From NCBI GenBank assembly GCA_037146835.1, contig JBAWWI010000051.1, positions 1 to 14,911 of the forward strand: a DNA stretch of 14,911 bases, read 5' to 3'. The notes beneath the pieces are model-generated. The model had not been told where the DNA came from. It searched no databases and saw nothing but the letters and a program-made list of their open reading frames with translations. This DNA is from IMCC26256 sp037146835. Its GTDB lineage: Bacteria > Actinomycetota > Acidimicrobiia > IMCC26256. Below are positions 6,641-13,881 of this stretch, in pieces; the stretch's first letter is position 1; each line of letters starts with the position of its first letter. Made by a program: the position numbers and the translations under genes.

Positions 6641-6641
6641 A

Positions 6642-7682
6642 TCAGCGAACCCCTGCTGTTTGTTTGGCGCTTATCTCTACAGGGAACCAGCAACTGAATT
6701 GGTGGCCATCAGAGTCTGGAGCGGAGAGCGGAGGCTCTTCGGTGCGGCACTTATCTGTGGCATATGCACAACGCGGACTGAACTTGCAGCCTGTCGGAGG
6801 ATTGATGAGGTTTGGTGGTCGCCCGCCGATGGTCTTCAATCGGGTGTGGCTCGGGTCGCTGATCTTTGGGATCGACGACAAGAGAGCCTCGGTATAAGGA
6901 TGGCGCAGGTTAGAGAAAAGGACCTTTGTGGGCGCCTTCTCGACGACCTTGCCTGCATACATAACTGCAATCTCGTCGGTGCGCCCGGCCACAACGCCGA
7001 GGTCGTGTGTTACAAGAATCATGGCCATGTAGCGGTCGCGTTGTTGAGTCTGGAGGAGGTCAAGGATCTGGGCCTGTACCGTGACGTCAAGAGCAGTTGT
7101 TGGTTCATCTGCGAAGAGAAGTTTTGGCCCGCAAGCAATTGCGATAGCGATCATCACTCGTTGGCGCATTCCACCAGACATCTCGTGGGGATACTGACGC
7201 AGACGTCGCTCAGGCTCAGGGATTCCCACAGAGGAGAGGAGTGCGAGAGCGGTCTGGTTTGCGTGGTCTTTAGATATGTCCAAGTGCTGTCGCAGACCTT
7301 CAGTGATCTGCTTTCCGACTCTCATCACAGGGTTGAGCGAGGTCATTGGATCCTGGAAAACCATCGCCATTTGATCGCCCCAGTAATCGACCATTAGCGA
7401 GCTCTCCGCGTCCACAAGCTCGACACCCTCAAACTTGACCGATCCGCTTCGTACTACATCTCGTTTGGGCAAGAGGCCCATGATGGAGCGTGACAAGACT
7501 GTTTTTCCCGAACCAGACTCGCCAACAACGCCGAGAGTACGTCCGCGCTCAAGAGTAAAAGACACTCCGTCAACAGCGCGAACGAGTCCGCGATCTGTCT
7601 TGAAATATGTCCTCAGGTCCTCAACAACGAGCAATGGCTCACTCGATGGTTGGGCAGCTGCTGCGTCAGAGGCTGGACTCAT
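6642..7682 (-). CDS. Peptide ABC transporter ATP-binding protein, OppD/DppD type
   Basis: This is the first of two ATPases that energise import. In 346 residues it shows Walker A GESGSGKT (54-61), FQDPMTSLNP near 109, the signature MSGGMRQR (168-175), Walker B LLFADE (188-193) and TTALDVTVQAQIL. The C-terminus has HPYTEALLSSIP and the family cysteine cluster (Cys299, 305, 312, 331). MSGGMRQR and FADEPTTALD are typical of the OppD/DppD branch. Its ATG overlaps the permease stop by 4 bp (ATGA), indicating translational coupling within the operon. Nickel importers of the Nik type share this architecture, so the substrate class is probable rather than proven. Confidence 0.95.
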   Translation of the reverse strand: MSPASDAAAAQPSSEPLLVVEDLRTYFKTDRGLVRAVDGVSFTLERGRTLGVVGESGSGKTVLSRSIMGLLPKRDVVRSGSVKFEGVELVDAESSLMVDYWGDQMAMVFQDPMTSLNPVMRVGKQITEGLRQHLDISKDHANQTALALLSSVGIPEPERRLRQYPHEMSGGMRQRVMIAIAIACGPKLLFADEPTTALDVTVQAQILDLLQTQQRDRYMAMILVTHDLGVVAGRTDEIAVMYAGKVVEKAPTKVLFSNLRHPYTEALLSSIPKISDPSHTRLKTIGGRPPNLINPPTGCKFSPRCAYATDKCRTEEPPLSAPDSDGHQFSCWFPVEISAKQTAGVR

Positions 7683-8632
7683 AGCGCGCTCTCCCTAACG
7701 TCAAACTTTGCTCGCAGGACGTCGCCAAGGTAGTTAAGCGAATATACGGTGAAGAAGATGACGATTGAGGGGAAAATAACCATTGTCGGGGCGTCACGGA
7801 GGTAGGCCTGCCCAGAGAAGATGACGTTCCCCCAAGTGGTGACATCAGGCTTCACCCCCGCACCAACGAGAGAGAGGCTCGCCTCTGCGACGATCGCAAC
7901 TGCAATTCCAAGGAGCGCAATTGAGAGCATTGCAGGGAGCACATTCGGTAGAACCTCGCGCAGCATGGTTCGTACATGCCCTGCCCCTTGTGCGCGCGCT
8001 GCCGTTACGAAGTCGCGCTCCGACCACGAGAGGGCAGAGGCTCGAGTAATACGAGCAAGGATGGGGATTGAAACGATTGCTAGAGCCATCGTGACGTTAA
8101 ATACGGTGCGGCCTAAGAACGAGACGACCGCTAGGGCGAGGACAAGCTGCGGGAATGCGAGAAGTATGTCGGTAAGCGCACCGAGTGTTCCACCGATGCG
8201 ACCCTTGAAATAACCAGAGATGAGCCCGAGCGCTCCACCTAGTAGGAAGCCGACAAGAACGGCGGCAAAGGCTATAAATAGGCTATTTCTTGCACCCCAG
8301 ATGATCCTTGAGAATACGTCTCTGCCGTTGCCATCGAGGCCGAAGAGGTGGTGAAGGGATGGACCCTGGGCAGCTTTTAGAGGGTTCGCATCGTTGATGG
8401 GGTCTGCTATCGGGAGAACCGGAGCGAGGATCGCAGCGAGGATTAGTAGTGTCATCCAACCTAGAGCGATCCATGCGCCGACAGGGAGGCCTCTGCGTTT
8501 TACCTTGATGTTTCCTGCCGCTACTGCCGCGAAATGCTGTGATGCCGCATCGGTGGGGACGGCATGGCTCGCCTCGTCATGGGCAAGTACTTGAATGAGT
8601 TCTTCACCGTGGTCAGGCAACGGTTCTCGCAT
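7679..8632 (-). CDS. Peptide ABC transporter permease, OppC/DppC type
   Basis: This inner-membrane permease has 317 residues. A soluble N-terminus of about 50 residues is followed by a first membrane segment (51-75). FGLDGNGRDVFSR (97-109) is the OppC/DppC periplasmic signature (usually LGTDxxGRDVxSR). Several further helices follow, with the cytoplasmic ATPase-contact (EAA) loop AARAQGAGHVRTMLREVLPN at 211-230. The N-terminal extension is longer than in many DppC proteins, but the frame is open and the ATG at 8632 overlaps the upstream permease gene by 20 bp, so I kept it. It pairs with the OppB/DppB-type permease encoded immediately upstream. Confidence 0.94.
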   Translation of the reverse strand: MREPLPDHGEELIQVLAHDEASHAVPTDAASQHFAAVAAGNIKVKRRGLPVGAWIALGWMTLLILAAILAPVLPIADPINDANPLKAAQGPSLHHLFGLDGNGRDVFSRIIWGARNSLFIAFAAVLVGFLLGGALGLISGYFKGRIGGTLGALTDILLAFPQLVLALAVVSFLGRTVFNVTMALAIVSIPILARITRASALSWSERDFVTAARAQGAGHVRTMLREVLPNVLPAMLSIALLGIAVAIVAEASLSLVGAGVKPDVTTWGNVIFSGQAYLRDAPTMVIFPSIVIFFTVYSLNYLGDVLRAKFDVRESAL

Positions 8633-9569
8633 TTCGAATTCGTGGGTCTAGGACCGTGTAGAGGATGTCAATAATAAAGTTGACCACTACATAGAGGATC
8701 GCGATGATCGCTACGTATGACTGAAGAGCGGGGTACTGCTTAGCAAGAATTGCTTCAGTAATTCGCTTGCCAAGGCCAGGGACCCCAAAGACGTTCTCTA
8801 CAACGATTGCTCCACCGATAAGGGCACCAACATTAAGTCCAGCAACGGTTAGGAGCGTAAGGCTTGAAGGGCGGAGCGCATGGCGCCAAAGAATGCGGCG
8901 TGTGGGGATTCCCTTCGCCTTTGCGGTCGTGATGAAGTCCTCTTGGAGGGTTGCGATCATGTCCGAGCGAAGCAAGCGCATGTAGACCGCGATCTGTCCA
9001 AGTGTCAATGCCACAACAGGCATGAGCATGTAGGTCCAGTTATCAAGCGGATTGAGCGGAAACGGGATCACGTTCGACTGCGTTGGAAGTAACTGCCACT
9101 TGGCTCCTACATAAATAGCGAGCAAGAGGGCTACAACGAAGTTCGGTAGAGCGAGCAATGCAAACATCGTCGCGTTTGCACCGCGGTCATACTTGCTTCC
9201 GGCTCGATACGCCGTCGTTACCCCAAGGGGGATTGCGATGAGCAGAGCAAAGAACTGGGCATAGAGCATCAACTCGAGTGATACCGGAAGTGATGTCTTT
9301 AGGACAGTGTTCACTGACTGCTTTGAGTCGTAATACTTTCCAAAGTCTCCCTGCGCAAAATTCCCCAGCCATATTCCGTACTGCTGAATTAAGGGCTTAT
9401 CGAGGCCAAGGTCAGTTCGCAGCGCGTCTTTCTGCTGGGATGTCCCAAAGGGGATGATCTTGGAGACGGGGTCGCCAGGCTGGAGCTTTGTTAGCCCAAA
9501 GGTGATGAAGGTTACGACGAGGACCACCAGAACGAGCCGGAGGAATTTTAGAGTGAAAGTGCGCAGCAC
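8613..9569 (-). CDS. Peptide ABC transporter permease, OppB/DppB type
   Basis: This 318-residue inner-membrane permease has an N-terminal membrane helix (about 9-27) ending in FGLTKLQPGDP, the usual OppB/DppB opening. The characteristic periplasmic LGLDKPLIQQYGIWL and GDFGKYY follow. The EAA loop TTAKAKGIPTRRILWRHALRPS (about 214-235) contacts an ATPase, and the C-terminal LDPRIR is the family ending. The GTG start at 9569 has a clean GAGGAG 6 nt upstream. It lies 72 bp downstream of the binding-protein gene, the largest gap within the operon. Confidence 0.95.
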   Translation of the reverse strand: MLRTFTLKFLRLVLVVLVVTFITFGLTKLQPGDPVSKIIPFGTSQQKDALRTDLGLDKPLIQQYGIWLGNFAQGDFGKYYDSKQSVNTVLKTSLPVSLELMLYAQFFALLIAIPLGVTTAYRAGSKYDRGANATMFALLALPNFVVALLLAIYVGAKWQLLPTQSNVIPFPLNPLDNWTYMLMPVVALTLGQIAVYMRLLRSDMIATLQEDFITTAKAKGIPTRRILWRHALRPSSLTLLTVAGLNVGALIGGAIVVENVFGVPGLGKRITEAILAKQYPALQSYVAIIAILYVVVNFIIDILYTVLDPRIRNARTVA

Positions 9570-9641
9570 GCAGTCTCCTCTGTTCGCTTCCGGCTCGTCC
9601 TATAGGTGGTTTTCGTCATTTGAATTTCGATTGCTGCTTAG

Positions 9642-11276
9642 TTACTTGGTTTTCGAGATACCAAGGAGCTGGTGGTATCCAGCAAACACGACTGCTGGCT
9701 TGTCCTTGCCGGGCTTGCCGGTTGCGTCTGGAAGGTTTGGACCAACGATGCCAGTGATGTTGCTCTTGGCGCCGATGAACCAATCCGTGTACCAGCCCCA
9801 AAGGGTTGTGATCTCCGAGGACATCTGGGATACGAAGGTCTCGTAGTCAGCCTTGCGCTTTGCAGGGTCGATCTCTGAACGCCCATCGTCAAGTGCCTTG
9901 TCGATTATGGGGTTGTTGATCTTGCCGAAGTTAACCGGTGATCCAGAGTGGAACCATACGTAGAGACCATCTGGGTCTGCACCTGGATAGTTACGCCATG
10001 CAAATGCATCTACAGCGCCACCGATTGCTTGGTTGATGATTGCAGCCTGGTCAACTGGCTGGGGAAGGTTGATCGTGATGCCAACCTGCTTGCCCTCACG
10101 CTGAATCTCCTGCGCTAACGCCTGAGTGGTGGGGTCGAAGGTCGACTGGAGGTTGAACTCAAACTTGCCTCCGTGAGCATCCTTGTATGCCTGAACCAGT
10201 TTCTTAGCCTGGACAAGATCTTGCTTGGCAGGGTAGCCAGCAGGGTCCTTGATGTGGCCTAGAACCTTTGAGTCGACTACCTGGAATGCCTTCGTAGTCC
10301 CAGGGCCTGCACCGATGGCTGCAAGTGCCTCACGGTCCTGTGAGAGTGCTATTGCAAGACGTGCGTTCTTGTCATCAAAGGGTGGGCGAGTCAGGTTGAT
10401 GAGAACCTGGCTGATCTCACGGTTTCCTGCAGGCTCAGCAGTGATAGTGGTATTGGCAAAACCCTCTACGGTCTTGCGGTCCTTGCCTCCTGATGTGTGG
10501 ATGACATCAAACTGTCCGCCCTGGAGTCCGTTCATTCTCTGAATGGAGTCTCCCTGAACTTTCCAGTTGATTCCATCAAGTAGCGGGTAACCCTTGCGCC
10601 AGTAGCTGGCGTTCTTAACTACTGAGACGTCACCTGAAGATGGGTCGAAGCTCTTGAGCTTGAACGGCCCAGATCCAATGAGCTTTGTGTCGCAGTCTGG
10701 CGAGTCAAGCTGCGCTGGTGCTGCAATTCCGGTGCGCCCTGTTGTCCAGAGGTACCAAGGGAATGCAACCCATGCCTTCTTCATCGTCACCGTTACTGTG
10801 AGCGGATCTACAACGTCCACTGAAGCGATGTTTGAGAACACGAACTGGAGCAGAATGCCCTTGGTCCATGCATCAATGTTCTTCTTAACTGCCGCTGCGT
10901 CTACAGGGGTTCCATCGTGGAAGGTGACCCCTTCGCGCAGTCCGATTGTCCAGACAGTGGAGTCGGCGTTGGCGGTGATGCTCTTAGCGAGGTAAGGAAC
11001 AGCGCGTCCGTCATTGGTGGGCTCAGCGAGCGTGTCATACATCGACTGCATGATCATGATGCCCGAGATTGCGGCCTGGGTCTTGGGGGGGCAGAACTGG
11101 GTGGTCTTGCCCTCGACGCCGTAGGTGATGACTCCACCGGCTACGGGAGTGCCTCCGCCGCCTTGGTCTCCACCCTTGTCGCCGCCGCCACATGCTGTAG
11201 CGAACATCGCGACGATTGCCAATGAGGCGGCAATTTTAATGCCGCGGTTTCGATTGGTGTGCTGGACTTTCCGCAC
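9642..11276 (-). CDS. Peptide-type ABC transporter substrate-binding lipoprotein (SBP family 5)
   Basis: This is the first gene of the importer operon. Its 544 residues fit family 5 extracellular binding proteins. The N-terminus is a lipoprotein signal: basic residues, a hydrophobic stretch and the lipobox FATAC with the lipidated Cys29, followed by a Gly/Asp-rich linker. Family landmarks include an LREGVTFHDGTPVDA block near residue 111 and GSGPFKLKSFDPSSG near 197. The protein would be anchored outside the membrane and deliver peptides (or another family 5 ligand such as nickel or a sugar derivative) to the two permeases. The GTG start at 11276 has a GGGGGGA ribosome-binding site 4 nt upstream. 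Ligand specificity cannot be read from sequence. Confidence 0.94.
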   Translation of the reverse strand: MRKVQHTNRNRGIKIAASLAIVAMFATACGGGDKGGDQGGGGTPVAGGVITYGVEGKTTQFCPPKTQAAISGIMIMQSMYDTLAEPTNDGRAVPYLAKSITANADSTVWTIGLREGVTFHDGTPVDAAAVKKNIDAWTKGILLQFVFSNIASVDVVDPLTVTVTMKKAWVAFPWYLWTTGRTGIAAPAQLDSPDCDTKLIGSGPFKLKSFDPSSGDVSVVKNASYWRKGYPLLDGINWKVQGDSIQRMNGLQGGQFDVIHTSGGKDRKTVEGFANTTITAEPAGNREISQVLINLTRPPFDDKNARLAIALSQDREALAAIGAGPGTTKAFQVVDSKVLGHIKDPAGYPAKQDLVQAKKLVQAYKDAHGGKFEFNLQSTFDPTTQALAQEIQREGKQVGITINLPQPVDQAAIINQAIGGAVDAFAWRNYPGADPDGLYVWFHSGSPVNFGKINNPIIDKALDDGRSEIDPAKRKADYETFVSQMSSEITTLWGWYTDWFIGAKSNITGIVGPNLPDATGKPGKDKPAVVFAGYHQLLGISKTK

Positions 11277-11390
11277 GTTTCCCCCCGTGAAGTAGTCGAT
11301 GGGCTGAGCCCCGATGAATTGAATATTGATTGTTAATAGTTTCGTATCTCTATATTTTTAGTGCTTTACCGATAATGAACGAATTACGTA

Positions 11391-11416
11391 CTTGTGACTT
11401 GCTTGTGACTTGCTTG
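11391..11416. repeat. 11-bp tandem repeat, about 2.4 copies
   Basis: CTTGTGACTTG occurs perfectly at 11391-11401 and 11402-11412, followed by a partial CTTG. It lies about 115 bp upstream of the ABC operon start on the minus strand. It could be a repeated binding site or a slippage product. Confidence 0.8.
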
Positions 11417-11531
11417 AGATTTAATACCCTTGCTTGACTCTTTCGTGGTATCCGAGGATGCCCCGCTGAGGTAGGACCGTAAGCAGTAACGGCGTCATTG
11501 TCAAACCACAGACTAGGCGCGACGCGATGGT

Positions 11532-11557
11532 CAAGAGAGGGCAGCAAGAGAGGGCAG
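11532..11557. repeat. 13-bp tandem repeat, 2 copies
   Basis: CAAGAGAGGGCAG is present perfectly at 11532-11544 and 11545-11557, in the spacer before arfB. No function is assigned. Confidence 0.8.
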
Positions 11558-11662
11558 GTGAGAGAGCCTCGCGGAGTCTTCCCTCCGGGGGCAGAGCGAG
11601 TCGCTAAATCCGTTTGGGTGAGGTCAGTCAGAGAGATTCCACAATGGAGGCTTCGCGGGCGT

Positions 11663-11668
11663 TACGGT
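11663..11668 (+). promoter_or_regulatory. Possible -10 element of leaderless arfB promoter
   Basis: TACGGT fits TAnnnT and ends 6 nt before the ATG at 11675, which has no Shine-Dalgarno sequence at working distance. This is the same geometry as at the antitoxin and DUF222 starts. The motif is loose, so this is tentative. Confidence 0.25.
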
Positions 11669-11674
11669 CTCTAT

Positions 11675-12097
11675 ATGAGCGGTGACGACGGAAGCCTTCG
11701 GGTCAGCTCAACACTCGTGATCGTTGCCGGGGACCTGATTTGGAGGGTAACGACCTCTGGAGGGCCTGGAGGTCAGCATGCAAACGTGACCCGGTCCCGC
11801 GTTGAGCTCTCATTTGACGTTGAATCCTCCATCTCTCTAGGCCCAAGGCAGCGTGCAAGGCTTATTGAGAAGCTTGGGGCAGTTGTGAGGGTAAGTGCGG
11901 GGGATACCCGCTCACAGGCTCGAAATAGAGAGATCGCTCTAACGAGGATGGGGGAGCGCCTCGCTGAGGCCCTGCGTCAGGATGCCCCAAGGCGTGCGAC
12001 GAAGCCTGGGGTCGGGGCCAAGCGAGCAAGGGTCGACGACAAGCGCAGGCGTGGAGATGTAAAGCGGGGTCGAGGGCGCCCAAGCGAAGGGGATTAG
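11675..12097 (+). CDS. arfB: ArfB-type peptidyl-tRNA hydrolase (ribosome rescue)
   Basis: The protein would enter stalled, non-stop ribosomes and hydrolyse the peptidyl-tRNA. It has 140 residues, the same size as E. coli ArfB (YaeJ). It carries the catalytic loop SGGPGGQHANVTRSRVEL with GGQ at 32-34, a short domain typical of codon-independent release factors. A Lys/Arg-rich C-terminal tail (from about residue 104) matches the tail that ArfB inserts into the empty mRNA channel. The frame is open up to 11498, but the ATG at 11675 gives the family's normal N-terminus; longer forms would add an unconserved basic extension. Possible leaderless start. ArfB is confidently preferred over a full-length release factor because the codon-recognition domains are absent. 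Confidence 0.88.
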   Translation: MSGDDGSLRVSSTLVIVAGDLIWRVTTSGGPGGQHANVTRSRVELSFDVESSISLGPRQRARLIEKLGAVVRVSAGDTRSQARNREIALTRMGERLAEALRQDAPRRATKPGVGAKRARVDDKRRRGDVKRGRGRPSEGD

Positions 12098-12127
12098 CGC
12101 TGAGGCAGGCCTCGGGAGGCGACCCCA

Positions 12128-12196
12128 GTGAACGGACCAGAGAACGGACCAGAGAACGGACCAGAGAACGGACCAGAGAACGGACCAGAGATCTAA
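12128..12196 (+). CDS. Possible 22-residue micro-ORF encoding five Asn-Gly-Pro-Glu repeats
   Basis: A GTG at 12128 opens a frame that reads Met, (Asn-Gly-Pro-Glu)x5, Ile, stop (TAA 12194-12196), consisting almost wholly of a 12-bp tandem repeat. GGGAGG at 12114-12119 sits 8 nt upstream, a good ribosome-binding site and spacing. It begins 31 bp after the arfB stop and ends 51 bp before the acyltransferase ATG, so it could be a leader peptide or be translated by chance. Caution: a repeat whose unit is a multiple of three stays open in any stop-free frame, and the other two plus-strand frames here are open too. No known protein family is recognised. Confidence 0.35.
   Translation: MNGPENGPENGPENGPENGPEI
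12131..12190. repeat. 12-bp tandem repeat, 5 perfect copies
   Basis: AACGGACCAGAG is repeated five times without a mismatch (60 bp). It is preceded by a CCAGTG that looks like a degraded end of an earlier copy. It lies between arfB and the WS/DGAT gene. Perfect identity suggests recent expansion or active slippage. Confidence 0.97.
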
Positions 12197-12247
12197 TACT
12201 TAGGTCCCACCGGCAAACTGTGAGGATTGGGAGGTACTCTTCTAATC

Positions 12248-13759
12248 ATGGAGCGACTCAGTGGTCTAGACGCAGCATTTCTCTCGCTTGAGAGCCCGGT
12301 TGATCACATGCATGTCATGGCCGTCGCCATACTCGACCCCAGCGATATGCCTGGGGGATTCACTGCCCGCACGATGCGTCGCTTGGTTGGGGAGCGCCTC
12401 TCGCGTATCCCTCAGTTTCGCAGACGCCTAGTTGAGGTTCCGTTCAATCTGCATCATCCCCTATGGGTGGAGGATCCGGATTTCGATCTTGAGTACCACG
12501 TTCGTCAGGTTGCAGCCATTGCCCCGGGTGGTGAGCGCGAGCTCGCATCACTCGTAGGTGAAATTTCGTCACGCCAGCTTGATCGCACTCGCCCTCTTTG
12601 GCAGTTCTGGGTGGTAGAGGGCTTGGCTGATGGAAATGTTGCGCTTGTCGCAAAGATGCACCATTCCGCTATCGATGGAGCGTCAGGGGTGGATGTCCTA
12701 GGGCATCTAGTTGATCTCGAGCCCACCCCAGTCGCACCCGAAGTAGAGCTTGAGCCGTGGCGCCCGGATCGCGTACCAACCGAGATTGAGATGATTCTCG
12801 GCTCCGTTGTCTCCATTGCTCGGCGCCCAGAGCAGATCGCTAGAGCAGGAGTGAACCTCGGCAAAGGACTCTTTCGATTAGGGCAGAGCGCTTTGGATGG
12901 AGCGATGACTGGAGCGGCCGCGCCATTTACGGCGCCGCGGCTTCCTTGGAATTCCGCGATTACCCCTCACCGCAAGGTTGCATTCAGCACGGTCTCTCTC
13001 GCCGATGTGAAGGTTGTGAAAGACGCCTTTGGTCTCACCGTGAATGATGTAGTGCTGGCCGCAGTCTCTGGTGCTCTGCGTATCTACCTAACGGGGATTG
13101 ATGCTCTGCCTGACAAACCCTTGGTTGCAGTAGTACCGACGAATGTGCGCACCAAGAATCAAAAGGGTGTAACGGGGAATGTCGTCTCTGCAATGTTCGC
13201 CTCACTTCCTTCGCATCAGGCAGACCCAGTTCACCGTCTTGCTCTAGTAGCAGAGTCGATGGGCCAGGCAAAGCAGACCCAACGCGATCTAGGTGGCACA
13301 ATCCTGGGCGAGTGGGCAGAGGTTGCGACTGCACCAATTCTCTCGAGCGGGATACGAATCTATCGACGATTCTCTGAGCGTATGAGGCCGATCTACAACC
13401 TCGTCGTCTCTAATGTTCCTGGTCCGCCGGTACCGGTCTACATGGCAGGTGCTCGTGTTGTGAGTCTAGTCCCCATGGGACCAGTCTTCGATGGCGCAGG
13501 CCTCAACATCACGGTGCTCTCCTACATGGATCGCGTTGACGTTGGGTTCATGGCTTGTCGAGAGACTGTTCCATCACTCTGGAGCCTTGCTGAGGCAATC
13601 CCAGCTGCAATGGAGGAGTTGCTTGAGGCAGCGCGTGATTCTTCTGGAGTTGCAGCATCCTCAACGACAGAGGTCGACTTGACGAAAGACGATGAGCCAG
13701 ATCTCGGTGAGGCCGATGCCTCCGCTTCGAATGCAGGGCAGCACTCTCAAGAGCGATGA
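12248..13759 (+). CDS. WS/DGAT wax ester synthase / diacylglycerol O-acyltransferase
   Basis: The enzyme joins an acyl-CoA to a fatty alcohol or diacylglycerol, making wax esters or triacylglycerol for storage at the membrane or lipid-droplet surface. Its 503 residues fit the family (about 450-500). It begins with RLSGLDAAFLSLESP, has PLW at 116-118 and the catalytic HHxxxDG (His138, His139, Asp143, Gly144), and later NDVVLAAVSGALR (266-278) and SNVPGP (388-393). The last 40 or so residues are an acidic, Ser/Ala-rich tail outside the usual domain. I chose ATG 12248 because the protein then starts like its relatives. A TTG seven codons upstream would only add unconserved residues. GGGAGG at 12229-12234 is somewhat far (13 nt) from this ATG. 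Transcription probably ends at the 13822-13857 hairpin. Confidence 0.95.
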   Translation: MERLSGLDAAFLSLESPVDHMHVMAVAILDPSDMPGGFTARTMRRLVGERLSRIPQFRRRLVEVPFNLHHPLWVEDPDFDLEYHVRQVAAIAPGGERELASLVGEISSRQLDRTRPLWQFWVVEGLADGNVALVAKMHHSAIDGASGVDVLGHLVDLEPTPVAPEVELEPWRPDRVPTEIEMILGSVVSIARRPEQIARAGVNLGKGLFRLGQSALDGAMTGAAAPFTAPRLPWNSAITPHRKVAFSTVSLADVKVVKDAFGLTVNDVVLAAVSGALRIYLTGIDALPDKPLVAVVPTNVRTKNQKGVTGNVVSAMFASLPSHQADPVHRLALVAESMGQAKQTQRDLGGTILGEWAEVATAPILSSGIRIYRRFSERMRPIYNLVVSNVPGPPVPVYMAGARVVSLVPMGPVFDGAGLNITVLSYMDRVDVGFMACRETVPSLWSLAEAIPAAMEELLEAARDSSGVAASSTTEVDLTKDDEPDLGEADASASNAGQHSQER

Positions 13760-13821
13760 AGAGCTAGTAGCGGGGGAGTATCACCTCGAGATTGCGTCCT
13801 TACTCTTGATTACGGCTTAAT

Positions 13822-13857
13822 GAGTGTGCCCCGGAGCATTTGGCCCGGGGCACACTC
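13822..13857. terminator. Strong hairpin terminator between convergent genes, possibly bidirectional
   Basis: GAGTGTGCCCCGG (13822-13834) and CCGGGGCACACTC (13845-13857) form a perfect 13-bp GC-rich stem with a 10-nt loop. It sits between the 3' ends of the WS/DGAT gene and the minus-strand secreted-protein gene. The plus side is followed by a loose T-rich run (GTGTTCAATCGTTTGTTT). The minus side has no clear U-tract. Confidence 0.82.
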
Positions 13858-13881
13858 GTGTTCAATCGTTTGTTTAGAGAA

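Larger units (their letters stand above)
11277..11674. other. Divergent spacer upstream of ABC operon and arfB
   Basis: This spacer of about 400 bp separates divergent genes. An AT-rich block (about 11320-11375) probably holds the ABC operon promoter on the minus strand, where TATAGA (11349-11354) is a possible -10 with no matching -35. Further right are an 11-bp and a 13-bp tandem repeat, listed separately. Open frames here lack start signals and any recognisable protein, so I call no gene. Confidence 0.5.

Noticed and set aside
6420..7397. Long plus-strand open frame (about 325 codons)
   Set aside because: It lies antisense to the two well-supported ABC ATPase genes and its translation has no recognisable domain. 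It is a shadow frame of the GC-biased coding strand.
11350..11547. Minus-strand 65-codon open frame upstream of the ABC operon
   Set aside because: It has no ribosome-binding site or recognisable domain and runs through two intergenic repeats and the AT-rich promoter region.
11498..11674. 59-codon N-terminal extension of ArfB
   Set aside because: The extension is basic and unlike the family. The ATG at 11675 gives the normal 140-residue ArfB, and the extension overlaps a tandem repeat.
12131..12190. CRISPR-like array
   Set aside because: The 12-bp units are directly adjacent with no spacers and no cas genes nearby. It is a simple tandem repeat.
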